Origin: an uncultured Cellvibrio sp.
GTDB taxonomy: Bacteria; Pseudomonadota; Gammaproteobacteria; Pseudomonadales; Cellvibrionaceae
Assembly (NCBI GenBank): GCA_946481095.1
Contig: CAMLML010000044.1
Location: 1 to 36,022 of the forward strand
DNA length: 36,022 bases
Direction of reading: 5' to 3'
The notes under the pieces were generated by a model that was given only the letters and a program-made list of their open reading frames with translations, did no database searches and was not told the DNA's origin. Shown here in pieces: positions 17,528-26,348 of this stretch (its first letter is position 1; every line of letters starts with the position of its first letter). Both the position numbers and the translations under genes were made by a program.

Positions 17528-19370
17528 TATTGTCTTCGACAAGCATAGGGTCTTCAACAACCATGGGCAGTGGTAATGCAGAGCCTTCACTGAATCGTAC
17601 CCAAAGTTGTTCTCTTTCAATGCGTCCATTGGCCGCGAGATGCAGGCTGCCAGTTGCGCCATTGATTTTGATATCCGGTGTTTTTGCCATTTGTGGCAAG
17701 CGTGCGTAAATTCGATAAGCATCAACACCCAGTGCGTGTAATCGACCATAAACAGCAGCAGAACTCGACGCTTTTGCAATCGCTATTTTTTCCGGGCTGC
17801 GGTCGTCAAACAACCAGGGCATGGCAGTAAAGCGTATGCCATTGAGGTCGCGATCTGCTTTGGGATTGGGGGTGCCTGAGTAAATTTGGCTGGTGCCATA
17901 AATCGGAATTTTCCCCGCGTAATGATAGGCAAACATGGGTTTTATTTGACGTGCTTGTAATGGATCCGCGATCAAAAAAATCATATCGACATCACTGCGA
18001 CTGCGTGGTGTGGTTTCCAATGGCATACCTAAAAAGCTTTCCAATTGACGTGCACGAATCTGGCTGGATTCAATTAGCATCACATCTTTAACCAAATTGG
18101 AAAAATTCATATTGGGAAAAAATTGTGTGCGATTGACTACCAACCCGCCCAGTGATTCCCATTCCTGCGTAAATGCTGCGGCACTGCGTTGACTCCACTC
18201 CTGTTGTGGAATAATTAACATGGCTTGTCGTTTTCCTTCAGCAAACGCTTGTCGCGCAATTTGGCGAGCTTCATCTTCTACGGCTAATCCGAATTGAAAA
18301 AATAATCCTGTCGATGATTCCGGAATTCCTTCTGCATAATTCAATGCCAGAACAGGAGTGCTTAACGAGGGTAGCAGGCCCAGTTCATTGACCTTTTCTT
18401 TTTCCACCGGGCCAATAATTAATTCTGCGCCTTCATTAACGGCTTGTTGATAAAGTGCAAGCGTGTCGCCACTGGAGTCGTAGAGCGATACTTCAGGAAC
18501 CTGACGTCCGGCATTCAGAGCTTGATAATATGCCGCAAAAAAACCATCACTCAATGCTTCGCCTGCTTCAGCCAGTTTTCCTGATTGTGGTAACAAAAGA
18601 GCGACTTTTTTAGGTTGATTTAAAATCAGGTTTTGAATCAGTTTGAGTTCTTGTGGCAAATTATTTCGAGCCGGATGGCGCTTCCAATCGACTGTCCATT
18701 GATGCAGCATTTCCTGTTGAGTGTCCAGGTCCACCTGATGATTTTTAGCGATAGCGGCCAAACTATACCAACCTTTTTCTGCATCACCTGACTGCTCCAA
18801 AGCCAGATTCTGCAATTCGGAAAAATTCATTTTCATCAGGCTTTGCCACAGAGCCAGTTGGTTATCGGCTTCTTCCTGTTTGTTGGTCAGCACTACCGCG
18901 AGTTTGATGCGCTCACTGACACTGGCTTGAACGTTACCTAATTTGTCGAAAGTCTGTGCGCGTAATTCACGCAGGTTTTTTTCGCTTTTGAAGGATATAT
19001 GTTGCCATTGTTGTTCCAGTCGGGCACTGGTTAGAATGTCCAGCGCACGGTGGTAATCACCTTCCGCTATTGCAAGTTGTGCAGAAACAAAAGTGTATTT
19101 TTCAAAATTTTTATCAGAGAGTTGATCGGCATCCAATTTGCGCAATAATTGATTGGCTTTTTTATTTTGCGCCTCATCCAGATACAATTGCGCTGCATCC
19201 ATTATCAGCGACTCCCTTTCAGGGGATGATTTGTTTTCTGCAAGGGCCAATAGTTCCCGGGCAGACAGCTGTTGTGTGTGACTTTTGCCGGTTTTATCGG
19301 GTGTGCTACTACAACTGACAAGCAACAACAAGCACGCAAGTGATAACAGGGAAATAAACGGTTTGAACAT
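17520..19370 (-). CDS. lpoA: Penicillin-binding protein activator LpoA (outer-membrane lipoprotein)
   Basis: A 616-residue lipoprotein. The signal peptide ends in the lipobox LVSC, with Cys20 as the lipid site. Residues about 35-240 are helical, TPR-like. About 250-600 form a type-1 periplasmic-binding fold (KKVALLLPQSGKLAEAGEALSDGF, GAELIIGPVEKEKV). In E. coli, LpoA stimulates PBP1A glycan crosslinking from the outer membrane. A GAGGA site precedes the ATG. It is divergent from rsmI with only 40 bases between the starts, so their promoters overlap. yraN and diaA follow. Confidence 0.93.
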   Translation of the reverse strand: MFKPFISLLSLACLLLLVSCSSTPDKTGKSHTQQLSARELLALAENKSSPERESLIMDAAQLYLDEAQNKKANQLLRKLDADQLSDKNFEKYTFVSAQLAIAEGDYHRALDILTSARLEQQWQHISFKSEKNLRELRAQTFDKLGNVQASVSERIKLAVVLTNKQEEADNQLALWQSLMKMNFSELQNLALEQSGDAEKGWYSLAAIAKNHQVDLDTQQEMLHQWTVDWKRHPARNNLPQELKLIQNLILNQPKKVALLLPQSGKLAEAGEALSDGFFAAYYQALNAGRQVPEVSLYDSSGDTLALYQQAVNEGAELIIGPVEKEKVNELGLLPSLSTPVLALNYAEGIPESSTGLFFQFGLAVEDEARQIARQAFAEGKRQAMLIIPQQEWSQRSAAAFTQEWESLGGLVVNRTQFFPNMNFSNLVKDVMLIESSQIRARQLESFLGMPLETTPRSRSDVDMIFLIADPLQARQIKPMFAYHYAGKIPIYGTSQIYSGTPNPKADRDLNGIRFTAMPWLFDDRSPEKIAIAKASSSAAVYGRLHALGVDAYRIYARLPQMAKTPDIKINGATGSLHLAANGRIEREQLWVRFSEGSALPLPMVVEDPMLVEDNNE

Positions 19371-19410
19371 GGCGTCCTCAATCTGGAATTAATTCATACA
19401 GGAATCAACG

Positions 19411-20268
19411 ATGAGTCTGGTACAGCAAAATCACGGTGACTTATATGTCGTCGCAACGCCTATAGGCAATCTGAACGACATGGTACCGCGAGCCATAGAG
19501 ACTCTACAAACAGTAAAACTGATCGCTGCCGAAGATACGCGCCACAGCGCACATTTATTGAATCATTTCGGGATCAAAACCCCTTGTGTCGCTTACCACG
19601 ACCACAGCGACGACAGTCGCATTGAACAAATTCTGGCGCGCTTGCAGTCCGGTGATTCAGTAGCTCTGATTTCCGATGCAGGCACCCCATTGGTTTCCGA
19701 TCCGGGTTATCGTTTGGTTAAAAAAGCGCGTGAGGCGGGAATAAAAGTAATTCCTGTTCCCGGAGCTTGCGCATTAATTGCCGCTTTGTCCGCTTCAGGT
19801 TTGGCATCAGACAGATTTTCATTTGAAGGTTTTTTGCCTGCAAAACAGCAAGCGCGATTGGCACAACTACAAACACTGGAACAAGAAACCCGTACGCTGA
19901 TTTTTTACGAAGCCCCACATAGAGTTCTGGAAACTTTGCAAGATATGCAAAGTGTTTTTGGCGACGAACGCCAAGCCGTCATCGCCCGTGAGCTCACTAA
20001 AACATTCGAGACTATTCAAGGTAATCAATTAAGCCTACTGGTTAATTGGGTCGCTGCAGACAGCAATCAACAACGCGGTGAAATTGTGTTGTTAGTAGAG
20101 GGCCGCAATAAAATTCAATCAACTGAAATAACAGCTGAACAAATTCACATCATGAAAGTGTTGTTGGGAGAACTACCCGTAAAACAAGCCGCTGCATTAG
20201 GTGCAAAAATTACCGGTTTGAAAAAGAATTTTTTGTATCAGTGGGCGTTGGAATTGGGAAGTAAATAA
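19411..20268 (+). CDS. rsmI: 16S rRNA (cytidine-1402-2'-O)-methyltransferase RsmI
   Basis: A 285-residue tetrapyrrole-methylase-fold enzyme that methylates C1402 in the decoding centre using S-adenosylmethionine. Family motifs are present: VVATPIGNLNDM (about 13-24), AAEDTRHSAHLLNHF, ISDAGTPLVSDPGYRLV, VPGACALIAALSASGL and FYEAPHR. The start ATG at 19411 has AGGA a few bases upstream. It faces away from lpoA, the same arrangement as in Pseudomonas. Confidence 0.97.
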   Translation: MSLVQQNHGDLYVVATPIGNLNDMVPRAIETLQTVKLIAAEDTRHSAHLLNHFGIKTPCVAYHDHSDDSRIEQILARLQSGDSVALISDAGTPLVSDPGYRLVKKAREAGIKVIPVPGACALIAALSASGLASDRFSFEGFLPAKQQARLAQLQTLEQETRTLIFYEAPHRVLETLQDMQSVFGDERQAVIARELTKTFETIQGNQLSLLVNWVAADSNQQRGEIVLLVEGRNKIQSTEITAEQIHIMKVLLGELPVKQAAALGAKITGLKKNFLYQWALELGSK

Positions 20269-20407
20269 TGTTTGTAGAAATAGTTATAAGTAGATAATTG
20301 ACAAATGTCATCGGCCAAGGGTAGCCTTCCCAACCGAAAGTAAGTCAGGGATCAGACTGTTAATCCTGTCGCAAAATTCCTCTCTTGTTGTATTTCAAAT
20401 CAAATCT

Positions 20408-20447
20408 CGCTGAAGCCTTTAGGCTCAGGCACACTTTTGTTTTATTT
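20408..20447 (+). terminator. Weak hairpin and T-rich tract after rsmI
   Basis: CTGA-A-GCC TTTA GGC-TCAG (20410-20427) can form a small stem with one bulge, followed by CACTTTTGTTTTATTTTT. It may end the rsmI transcript, or sit in the leader of the following gene. The evidence is only moderate. Confidence 0.35.
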
Positions 20448-20463
20448 TTGGAGCTTGTTTAAA

Positions 20464-20970
20464 ATGGGAAAAACTAAATTATTGTTTTTATCTTCGTTGT
20501 TCTTTGGTCAATTGACTTTTGCGTGCGGCACAACAATGTCAGGAGGGGCAGGACATTCATGGCAGGGCAACACTTCTTCTCAGTGCCCAAACACAAATTT
20601 GAGTGCCTTTGGGCCTGGTCCGGTTATGACAACACAACAAACCCCAAATTACTCTCCTGCTGCACATAAAGAGATGACTTGTGCACAGAAATATGGTGAA
20701 GCTTTAGGGAAGAAAAATGGATGTAAAACAACAGCCAACAATATTTATTTAGCCGAGCTTGACGCCTGCCCAGTTGACACTAGAGTCTTGGCTGCTCTTC
20801 CTTCTGTTATCGAAGCAGAAACCCAGCCAAGCGCCACATGTATTGGTTTGGCAAAGACAAAGAACGATATTACTAAGGAAAACTGCGATCTTGATTTCGA
20901 GACTGCTTCGGCTTCATTTCCGTTGTACTGCAACAAAGATGGTTCGGTTAAAAAAGATAGTCAATTTTAA
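20464..20970 (+). CDS. Uncharacterised cysteine-rich exported protein
   Basis: A 168-residue protein, not recognised. ATG at 20464 has GGAG ten bases upstream; a TTG at 20437 is an unlikely alternative. Residues 1-20 are a signal peptide (KTKLLFLSSLFFGQLTFA), and Cys21 comes directly after it, but the surrounding residues are not a canonical lipobox. The mature part has about eight cysteines (Cys21, QCPN, MTCAQ, NGCK, DACP, TCIG, NCDL, YCNK), so disulphide bonds are likely in the periplasm or outside. A Ser/Thr/Pro-rich section covers about 30-65. The next gene starts 12 bases later; both are probably one operon. Confidence 0.7.
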   Translation: MGKTKLLFLSSLFFGQLTFACGTTMSGGAGHSWQGNTSSQCPNTNLSAFGPGPVMTTQQTPNYSPAAHKEMTCAQKYGEALGKKNGCKTTANNIYLAELDACPVDTRVLAALPSVIEAETQPSATCIGLAKTKNDITKENCDLDFETASASFPLYCNKDGSVKKDSQF

Positions 20971-20982
20971 GCAGGACTGAAT

Positions 20983-21822
20983 ATGAAAGATGAAAATTTT
21001 ATAGGTAGTAAGCTTTTCTACATTACTATATTTGTTTTTATGGTTGCTTGTGTTGTTTTTATAAAGTTGAAGTATGCGCCTAATGGTGAAAGGCCTGCTG
21101 TACTGGCTGAACAAGCCGTAACTGTTGCATCTTATAACAGCAAGGAATCAGATTTGAAAGAAAACGAACTTCAAAAGGCAATTATAGCAACTAATAGAGA
21201 TAATCAAGTTCCTGATGTGGTAACAGTGGCAGGTACACCTTCGGAAGCAGAGTCGCTGATTAAATGGAGGGAATCACGAGGAAGATTTTCAGCTGAGTCG
21301 TTGGCTGAGTATTCTTCTTATGATTTTGAAACATTGAATAAGTTAGCGGACGGTGGTGATTTGAAAGCTATGATGGTACTTGCAGATTATTACATATCAG
21401 AGCGAAACCCGGATCAAGCTAATGGTTCAGATAACGCGATGAGAATCTTGATTAGAGCTGCTATTCATGGTTCTACACACGCGTTGGAGAATTATTCTGA
21501 GTTTTTTGAATCAAAAGTATATAAGCCAGGCTCGGTTTTGACCAACGAGCAGATGATTGAGGTGCTCGCTTGGAAAAATGTTGCAGCATTACGCGGTGAT
21601 ATGTTTCCAAATCAAATTGCGTCTAACGATGTGGAACGCCTCAAGTTTGTATTGAATGCAGAGTCTGCTGGAAGAATTCGTCAACGGTCACAGGAGATAT
21701 ATGCTGAGTTGCAAAAAGAGCGAACGGCTATTGGTTTGGGGGACTTTGATAACAGTCAGCCACCTGAAGCTAAAAAATTTTTCAGTCATCTAGACAATTA
21801 TATGGATCAATATAATAAATAG
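20983..21822 (+). CDS. Uncharacterised membrane-anchored protein with Sel1-like character
   Basis: A 279-residue protein. One N-terminal membrane helix (about 11-28) anchors a soluble domain that is probably periplasmic. Residues about 112-155 (NKLADGGDLKAMMVLADYY, AMRILIRAAIHGSTHALENY) match the spacing of Sel1-type tetratricopeptide repeats, suggesting a protein-binding surface. Residues about 30-110 look disordered and rich in Glu/Ser. The start ATG is 12 bases after the Cys-rich gene, and a perfect palindromic terminator follows. Function is unknown; an assembly or adaptor role is only a guess. Confidence 0.7.
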   Translation: MKDENFIGSKLFYITIFVFMVACVVFIKLKYAPNGERPAVLAEQAVTVASYNSKESDLKENELQKAIIATNRDNQVPDVVTVAGTPSEAESLIKWRESRGRFSAESLAEYSSYDFETLNKLADGGDLKAMMVLADYYISERNPDQANGSDNAMRILIRAAIHGSTHALENYSEFFESKVYKPGSVLTNEQMIEVLAWKNVAALRGDMFPNQIASNDVERLKFVLNAESAGRIRQRSQEIYAELQKERTAIGLGDFDNSQPPEAKKFFSHLDNYMDQYNK

Positions 21823-21838
21823 TGTGTTATTGAAATTG

Positions 21839-21868
21839 AAAAGGCGAATCAAATTTGATTCGCCTTTT
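21839..21868 (+). terminator. Palindromic intrinsic terminator
   Basis: A perfect 30-bp palindrome centred on AAATTT, with the arm AAAAGGCGAATCAAA and its complement TTTGATTCGCCTTTT. It ends the two-gene unit at 20464-21822. Confidence 0.85.
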
Positions 21869-21935
21869 CATGGGGATTATTTACAGGTTATGAACTGTTG
21901 AACAATTGCTACATTGTAGGACAAGGAGATTTTTT

Positions 21936-22130
21936 ATGAGCGTGATTCAAGTGGCCATAATTTCTATGGTAGTTATTTTGGGTGTTGTGATATTTGTTCT
22001 GATTTTTAAGTTAAAAAATAAAACAAAAGAATTGCCATTTGATGAACAGTTAAGGCGACTGGAATCTTTGCGAAAGGAAAATCTGATCAGTGAGTCTGAA
22101 TATAGTGAGAAGCGTAAAAAGATGATGTGA
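21936..22130 (+). CDS. Small membrane protein with SHOCT-like C-terminal domain
   Basis: A 64-residue protein. AAGGAG lies seven to eight bases before the ATG at 21936. Residues 4-25 are one membrane helix (VAIISMVVILGVVIFVLIF). The rest (FDEQLRRLESLRKENLISESEYSEKR) fits the SHOCT short C-terminal domain pattern, L..L...g.Is..EY...K, found on many small or larger bacterial membrane proteins; its role is oligomerisation or not known. It lies between two terminators and is probably transcribed alone. Confidence 0.8.
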   Translation: MSVIQVAIISMVVILGVVIFVLIFKLKNKTKELPFDEQLRRLESLRKENLISESEYSEKRKKMM

Positions 22131-22134
22131 ATTT

Positions 22135-22170
22135 TAAAAAAAGCGAATCAAAACTGATTCGCTTTTTTAT
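22135..22170. terminator. Bidirectional terminator, similar stem to 21839-21868
   Basis: AGCGAATCA (22142-22150) pairs with TGATTCGCT (22155-22163), with A and T runs on either side. It serves both the SHOCT gene and the convergent TonB-dependent receptor. The core GCGAATCA matches the previous terminator. Confidence 0.9.
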
Positions 22171-22191
22171 TGTTAACTGAAAAGGTTTAGA

Positions 22192-24603
22192 TTAAAACTT
22201 TAAAGTCCCCTGCAGCGCAACTGTCACAGGCTTTTCATAGAAAGCGTAATACCCCGAGCTGGTGTTGCTGGTTAATGTGCTGGCGACGGGTAATCCGTTT
22301 GCATAAGTAACAATAGACTCATCCGTCAGGTTTTTGCCGATTAATGCTACTTCCCACATTTCATCGTTGCCGCTTAATGCAATACGGGCATTGAGTTTGG
22401 TGAAGGCGTCTTGTTCGAATTTTGGATCCAGTGATGGTGTGGTGAGATATTCCGAGCTGTACACTACGTCCAATGTGCTCACTAATTTCAGGCCGCCACT
22501 GAATTCGATGGTGTAATCCACACCAATATTGCCTTGAATCTCAGGTGTGAATTCGCGACGTTTTCCGGTGGCATCACAAACGCCGTCACCGGCAACACCT
22601 ATGTTGTCAATTTGGCCGAAATAACACTGGGAGTTTTTAAAATCGGTGTATTCGAAATCAATAAACGCAACGCCACCACGCAGCAAAATATTATCAACCA
22701 CTGCCCAGCGGCCATCCACTTCCAGACCCTGGACTCTCGCTTCACCCGCGTTGGTCACATTGAAACTAAGTGAACCATCGAACTGGCTGGTTTGCATATC
22801 GCTGAAGTCGGAACGGAAGAGTGCAACATTCAATTCTGCAGTGCCATCGGCTAATACAAATTTTCCGCCGAGTTCATAATTTTTCACTTCTTCGTCTTCA
22901 AATTCCCATGAACCTTCTATGTTGGGCACACCAGTGGCTTGCCCGTTATAGATGCCACCCAAGGCATTGGGTGCAGCATTTGAGCGCACATCGAAACCGC
23001 CTGATTTGAAACCAGTGGTGAAACTGGCGTAAACCATGTCAGTAGAATTGATATCAGCTTGCAGCGTGACCAAAGGTGTGAATGCGGATTCATCTCTATC
23101 ACCCTCAACCGTGTGGGGATCAACTCTGAAAATACTCCAGATGCCATTATAGGTATCGGTAATTGACCCTTGGGGAAGAATTACACCCGTTGGTGTGACA
23201 TGATATTGATGACGTGATGCCTCTTTGTTTTCTTCTGTGTAACGCGCACCTAAAACCAGACGCATGGTGTCGGTAAAATTCCAGGTACCCTGGAAGAATG
23301 CTGCGCTTAAGTCAGTGTCCTGTTCAAAATCACGTTGGGTTGATGCGCCTCTCAAGGCATTGGCTGCAGCTGAACCTATGCGCGAAATAAAAGCGGTAGC
23401 GATAAAACTGTCTGTGGGTACACCCACTATGTCGTGAAAATCCAGCGAGCTTTTCTGGAAAAATACACCACCGAGATAACTGAATGTTTGGTCTTCGCTG
23501 GATGCAATTCTCAATTCCTGACTGAATTGGTCGTAGTCTTCATCAGACAAAATAAAGAAGCCTGAGCCACCGGTAAAATCGCAATCGCACAATTCTTCGT
23601 AGTTGTAAGCATTGCGACCGGTAACCGACGTGAATGTGTGATTTTCAGTTTCGTATTCAATTGTCAGAGTCTGGTTTTCGGTATCGTTGTAGCTGTAATC
23701 GCCATTCGATTGTCGTTTCCAGTCGTGGGCAGTATCCAACTGATAATTGCCGAGAGTCAGATAAGACAGCATGGTTTGGTAGGAAACAGGCGCTATAGGA
23801 TTACCGTTGGTATCTAGTTGGGTATTGGGGTTAAACACCGGATTAACCACTTCAACATTTCGTCCATCACTGTCGAATGATCCATCTTCAATTTTTAAAT
23901 TAATGTCCCAATCATCTGTGGGTTGCCAACGCAAACTGGCGCGCACAACCTGATTTTCATCGGCAGATTCATCGCGATCCAAGGTTGTATTTTCAAAATA
24001 ACCGTCGATGCTGCTGTCCAGAATTGCCAGGCGACCGGAGAAAGTTTCAGTAAAGGGGCCGGACAAAATCAGGCGTGCATCTTGTTCGCCATATTCGGGC
24101 TCATACAGCATGGTCAGTTTGCCTTCGAATTCTTCGGTAGGTTTGGCTGTCGTGATACTGATTGCACCTGCGGTGGAGTTTTTACCAAAAATAATACTTT
24201 GTGGGCCGCGCAACACTTCAACACGTTCTATATCCAGAAAAGGTGCGCGCGCCAATTGCGAGCGCCCGAAATGAATGCCATCAACAAATTGCGCAGCGGA
24301 TTGCTCAAAGCCCTGGTTAACGCCGGAGCTAATACCGCGAATGGCGATGTTGGTGCCTATACCGGTTTGCGTCATATTAAAACTGGGGATGTAGTCAGCA
24401 ATCCGCTCGATACTGGTAATACCTGCATCTTCAATTTTTTCACCACTCAGGGCGTTAACGGAGATGGGAACATCCTGTAATTTCTGCACTCGTTTTTGTG
24501 CAGTAATAAACACTTCTTCGAGAGCGGCTTCTTGTGCAATAACAGCACCGGATACGCAACTGGAAATGATCAGGCTGAGCAATTTAATGCGTGAATTTTT
24601 CAC
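22192..24603 (-). CDS. TonB-dependent outer-membrane receptor
   Basis: About 803 residues. A signal peptide (to about ISSCVSGAVIA-QEA) is followed by the TonB box region EEVFITAQKR, a plug domain with LQDVPISVNALSGEKIEDAG, then RGPQSIIFGKNSTAGAISI, and a 22-strand-type barrel ending in LQGTLKF with the terminal Phe required for assembly. It imports a large substrate (siderophore, vitamin or oligosaccharide) across the outer membrane using ExbB/ExbD/TonB energy. GTG at 24603 is chosen because GGAG lies nine bases upstream; the ATG at 24618 would add five residues but lacks a binding site. No transport or sugar gene adjoins it, so the substrate is unknown. Confidence 0.93.
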   Translation of the reverse strand: MKNSRIKLLSLIISSCVSGAVIAQEAALEEVFITAQKRVQKLQDVPISVNALSGEKIEDAGITSIERIADYIPSFNMTQTGIGTNIAIRGISSGVNQGFEQSAAQFVDGIHFGRSQLARAPFLDIERVEVLRGPQSIIFGKNSTAGAISITTAKPTEEFEGKLTMLYEPEYGEQDARLILSGPFTETFSGRLAILDSSIDGYFENTTLDRDESADENQVVRASLRWQPTDDWDINLKIEDGSFDSDGRNVEVVNPVFNPNTQLDTNGNPIAPVSYQTMLSYLTLGNYQLDTAHDWKRQSNGDYSYNDTENQTLTIEYETENHTFTSVTGRNAYNYEELCDCDFTGGSGFFILSDEDYDQFSQELRIASSEDQTFSYLGGVFFQKSSLDFHDIVGVPTDSFIATAFISRIGSAAANALRGASTQRDFEQDTDLSAAFFQGTWNFTDTMRLVLGARYTEENKEASRHQYHVTPTGVILPQGSITDTYNGIWSIFRVDPHTVEGDRDESAFTPLVTLQADINSTDMVYASFTTGFKSGGFDVRSNAAPNALGGIYNGQATGVPNIEGSWEFEDEEVKNYELGGKFVLADGTAELNVALFRSDFSDMQTSQFDGSLSFNVTNAGEARVQGLEVDGRWAVVDNILLRGGVAFIDFEYTDFKNSQCYFGQIDNIGVAGDGVCDATGKRREFTPEIQGNIGVDYTIEFSGGLKLVSTLDVVYSSEYLTTPSLDPKFEQDAFTKLNARIALSGNDEMWEVALIGKNLTDESIVTYANGLPVASTLTSNTSSGYYAFYEKPVTVALQGTLKF

Positions 24604-24760
24604 GGGGCTTATCTCCATTAACTGACTGATTGTTGTGGTTTGTAGTTATGATCAAACAAGAGTGGCAGCATATCCTTGATATATAGCTGACAGTTGTAAA
24701 AATACCAGTAAATGAGGAAAAAGCACAGGTGGTCAGTTATGAGCGGGTCAGTCGTCAGAT

Positions 24761-24793
24761 TTGATTGTACTTACTGATGAGACTCTATAGAGT
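24761..24793 (+). promoter_or_regulatory. Likely promoter of rnpB with palindromic -10 region
   Basis: TTGATT at 24761-24766 and TATAGA at 24786-24791 are 19 bases apart, placing transcription start near 24801. The -10 lies in a perfect palindrome ACTCTATAGAGT (24782-24793). Spacing is longer than ideal, so confidence is moderate. Confidence 0.4.
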
Positions 24794-24800
24794 GCCGCCC

Positions 24801-25212
<412 letters not shown>

Positions 25213-25215
25213 AAT

Positions 25216-25494
25216 TCAGTTGGTTTTTGGATATTCCTGTCTTGAATGAACAACGGAGATTATTTCTATGTAATCCGTTGTTCGATAGATGACAATGTAG
25301 TTAGGGTTTACAACAAGCTCTCTTGTGCCGCTAACTCTGCCAGCTCGATAGAGATATGGGTGTTGTGGAAGGGCTTGTGTAGCTTGCTCAATTTCATCAA
25401 AAAGATTGAATGCGGCTATTGGGTTGTGATCACCAATGTAATCAAGAATACTCCACAGCTCTTGTCTTGCTTCTGGTCGCCATTTAACCAGCAT
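25216..25494 (-). CDS. RelE/ParE-family toxin
   Basis: A 92-residue protein of the type II toxin fold (W-R-P-E-A-R-Q-E-L near the start, ALPQHPYLYRAGRVSGTREL, NYIVIYRTTD, HSRQEYP at the end). The YLYRAGRVSGTRELVV and final R-Q-E-Y-P pattern fits ParE/RelE superfamily members, which either poison gyrase or cut mRNA; which applies here is not known. The ATG is inside the 3' end of the antitoxin gene (11-base overlap), so the pair is coupled. The stop codon lies 3 nt from rnpB's 3' end, on the opposite strand. Confidence 0.9.
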   Translation of the reverse strand: MLVKWRPEARQELWSILDYIGDHNPIAAFNLFDEIEQATQALPQHPYLYRAGRVSGTRELVVNPNYIVIYRTTDYIEIISVVHSRQEYPKTN

Positions 25495-25675
25495 TTCGAA
25501 CCTTGACTTTCGACTCTAATAATTCCCGCATCTCTGCCATCACTTGGTCGTGTGGGATGGATGGGCGCGGGTCCTCAAGACTGGCTTTTACCTTAGCTTT
25601 GAGCCACTCGGTATAACTGGCTTCTTGCTCCTCTGATTCAAACTCGGACACTATGGGTGAGAATTCTTTGCTCAT
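25484..25675 (-). CDS. Antitoxin (stability-determinant type) of the RelE/ParE pair
   Basis: A 63-residue acidic protein. SEFESEEQEASYTEWLKAKV and DPRPSIPHDQVMAEM match the antitoxin family that accompanies ParE/RelE toxins (stability determinant, PaaA2-like). It comes before the toxin and overlaps it, the usual order. It should neutralise the toxin and, as a complex, may bind the promoter at 25676-25760. No DNA-binding domain is obvious. Confidence 0.88.
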   Translation of the reverse strand: MSKEFSPIVSEFESEEQEASYTEWLKAKVKASLEDPRPSIPHDQVMAEMRELLESKVKVRNAG

Positions 25676-25855
25676 GGTGAATACCTTTGTGTAGTCGGTG
25701 AAAGTCTAGCAAACTCCAGACAACAAACTAAAGCTTCTTATTTATCACGTTTTATTTGGTTCTAAGCTCGGATTTGTTAATTAGAATCTAATCCAATCAG
25801 GTCTTGTGGGTGAATTACACTTTCATTAACTAATGGAAATTAGGAAGGTGAACTT

Positions 25856-26272
25856 ATGCGTACTTATATTCGTCATCCCACATCAATCCCTATTCAAGTC
25901 TGTTCCGGTGGTGACGATGGGGCACGGGTGAGAGTTCGCAATTTAAGTGCGGGTGGATTGTGTTTCATGACAGATAAAGCTGTGCAAGTTGGGACAGTGA
26001 TTGAGTTTGAAATCCCTGTTACCAAGCCGGATTATCATGGCAAGGGTGTAATTGTTTGGCGGCGCGAACAATCCCCTGAGAATTATGAAGTCGGTATTCG
26101 GTTTACCAGTGATAACGAATATTTTCGTGCACGAATGGTGGAGCAGGTTTGCCAGATTGAAGACTACCGCCAACGCCTTGCATTAAAAGGTCGGCAGTTA
26201 AGTAGTGAACAGGCAGCGCTGGAGTGGATCGAACGCTATTCGGCAACCTTTGACAAACAAAGTGTGAAATAA
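25856..26272 (+). CDS. Single-domain PilZ protein (possible c-di-GMP effector)
   Basis: A 138-residue cytoplasmic protein. The RxxxR element is R2-TYI-R6 at the N-terminus, and NLSAGG (29-34) is the second ligand motif, both in their usual order. A helical tail follows, from about 90. It may bind cyclic di-GMP and pass the signal to an unknown partner. AGGAAGG precedes the ATG with ideal spacing. It is divergent from the antitoxin gene. A terminator follows. Confidence 0.85.
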   Translation: MRTYIRHPTSIPIQVCSGGDDGARVRVRNLSAGGLCFMTDKAVQVGTVIEFEIPVTKPDYHGKGVIVWRREQSPENYEVGIRFTSDNEYFRARMVEQVCQIEDYRQRLALKGRQLSSEQAALEWIERYSATFDKQSVK

Positions 26273-26299
26273 AAAAGCATGAAATAATTCGTCAAAAAT

Positions 26300-26332
26300 A
26301 AAAATCCCCGCGATTGCGGGGATTTTTATTTT
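26300..26332. terminator. Bidirectional terminator
   Basis: AAAAATCCCCGC pairs with GCGGGGATTTTT around GATT (loop 26312-26315). It ends the PilZ gene and the convergent MFS gene. Confidence 0.92.
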
Positions 26333-26348
26333 TGGAATTGAATGGATG

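Noticed and set aside
20346..20380. Fragment resembling a tRNA-Asn anticodon arm (GACTGTTAATCC)
   Set aside because: Acceptor and T arms are missing and the stem mispairs; likely coincidence.
23923..24480. 185-codon plus-strand frame opposite the TonB-dependent receptor
   Set aside because: The minus-strand frame has full receptor motifs; this is a shadow.
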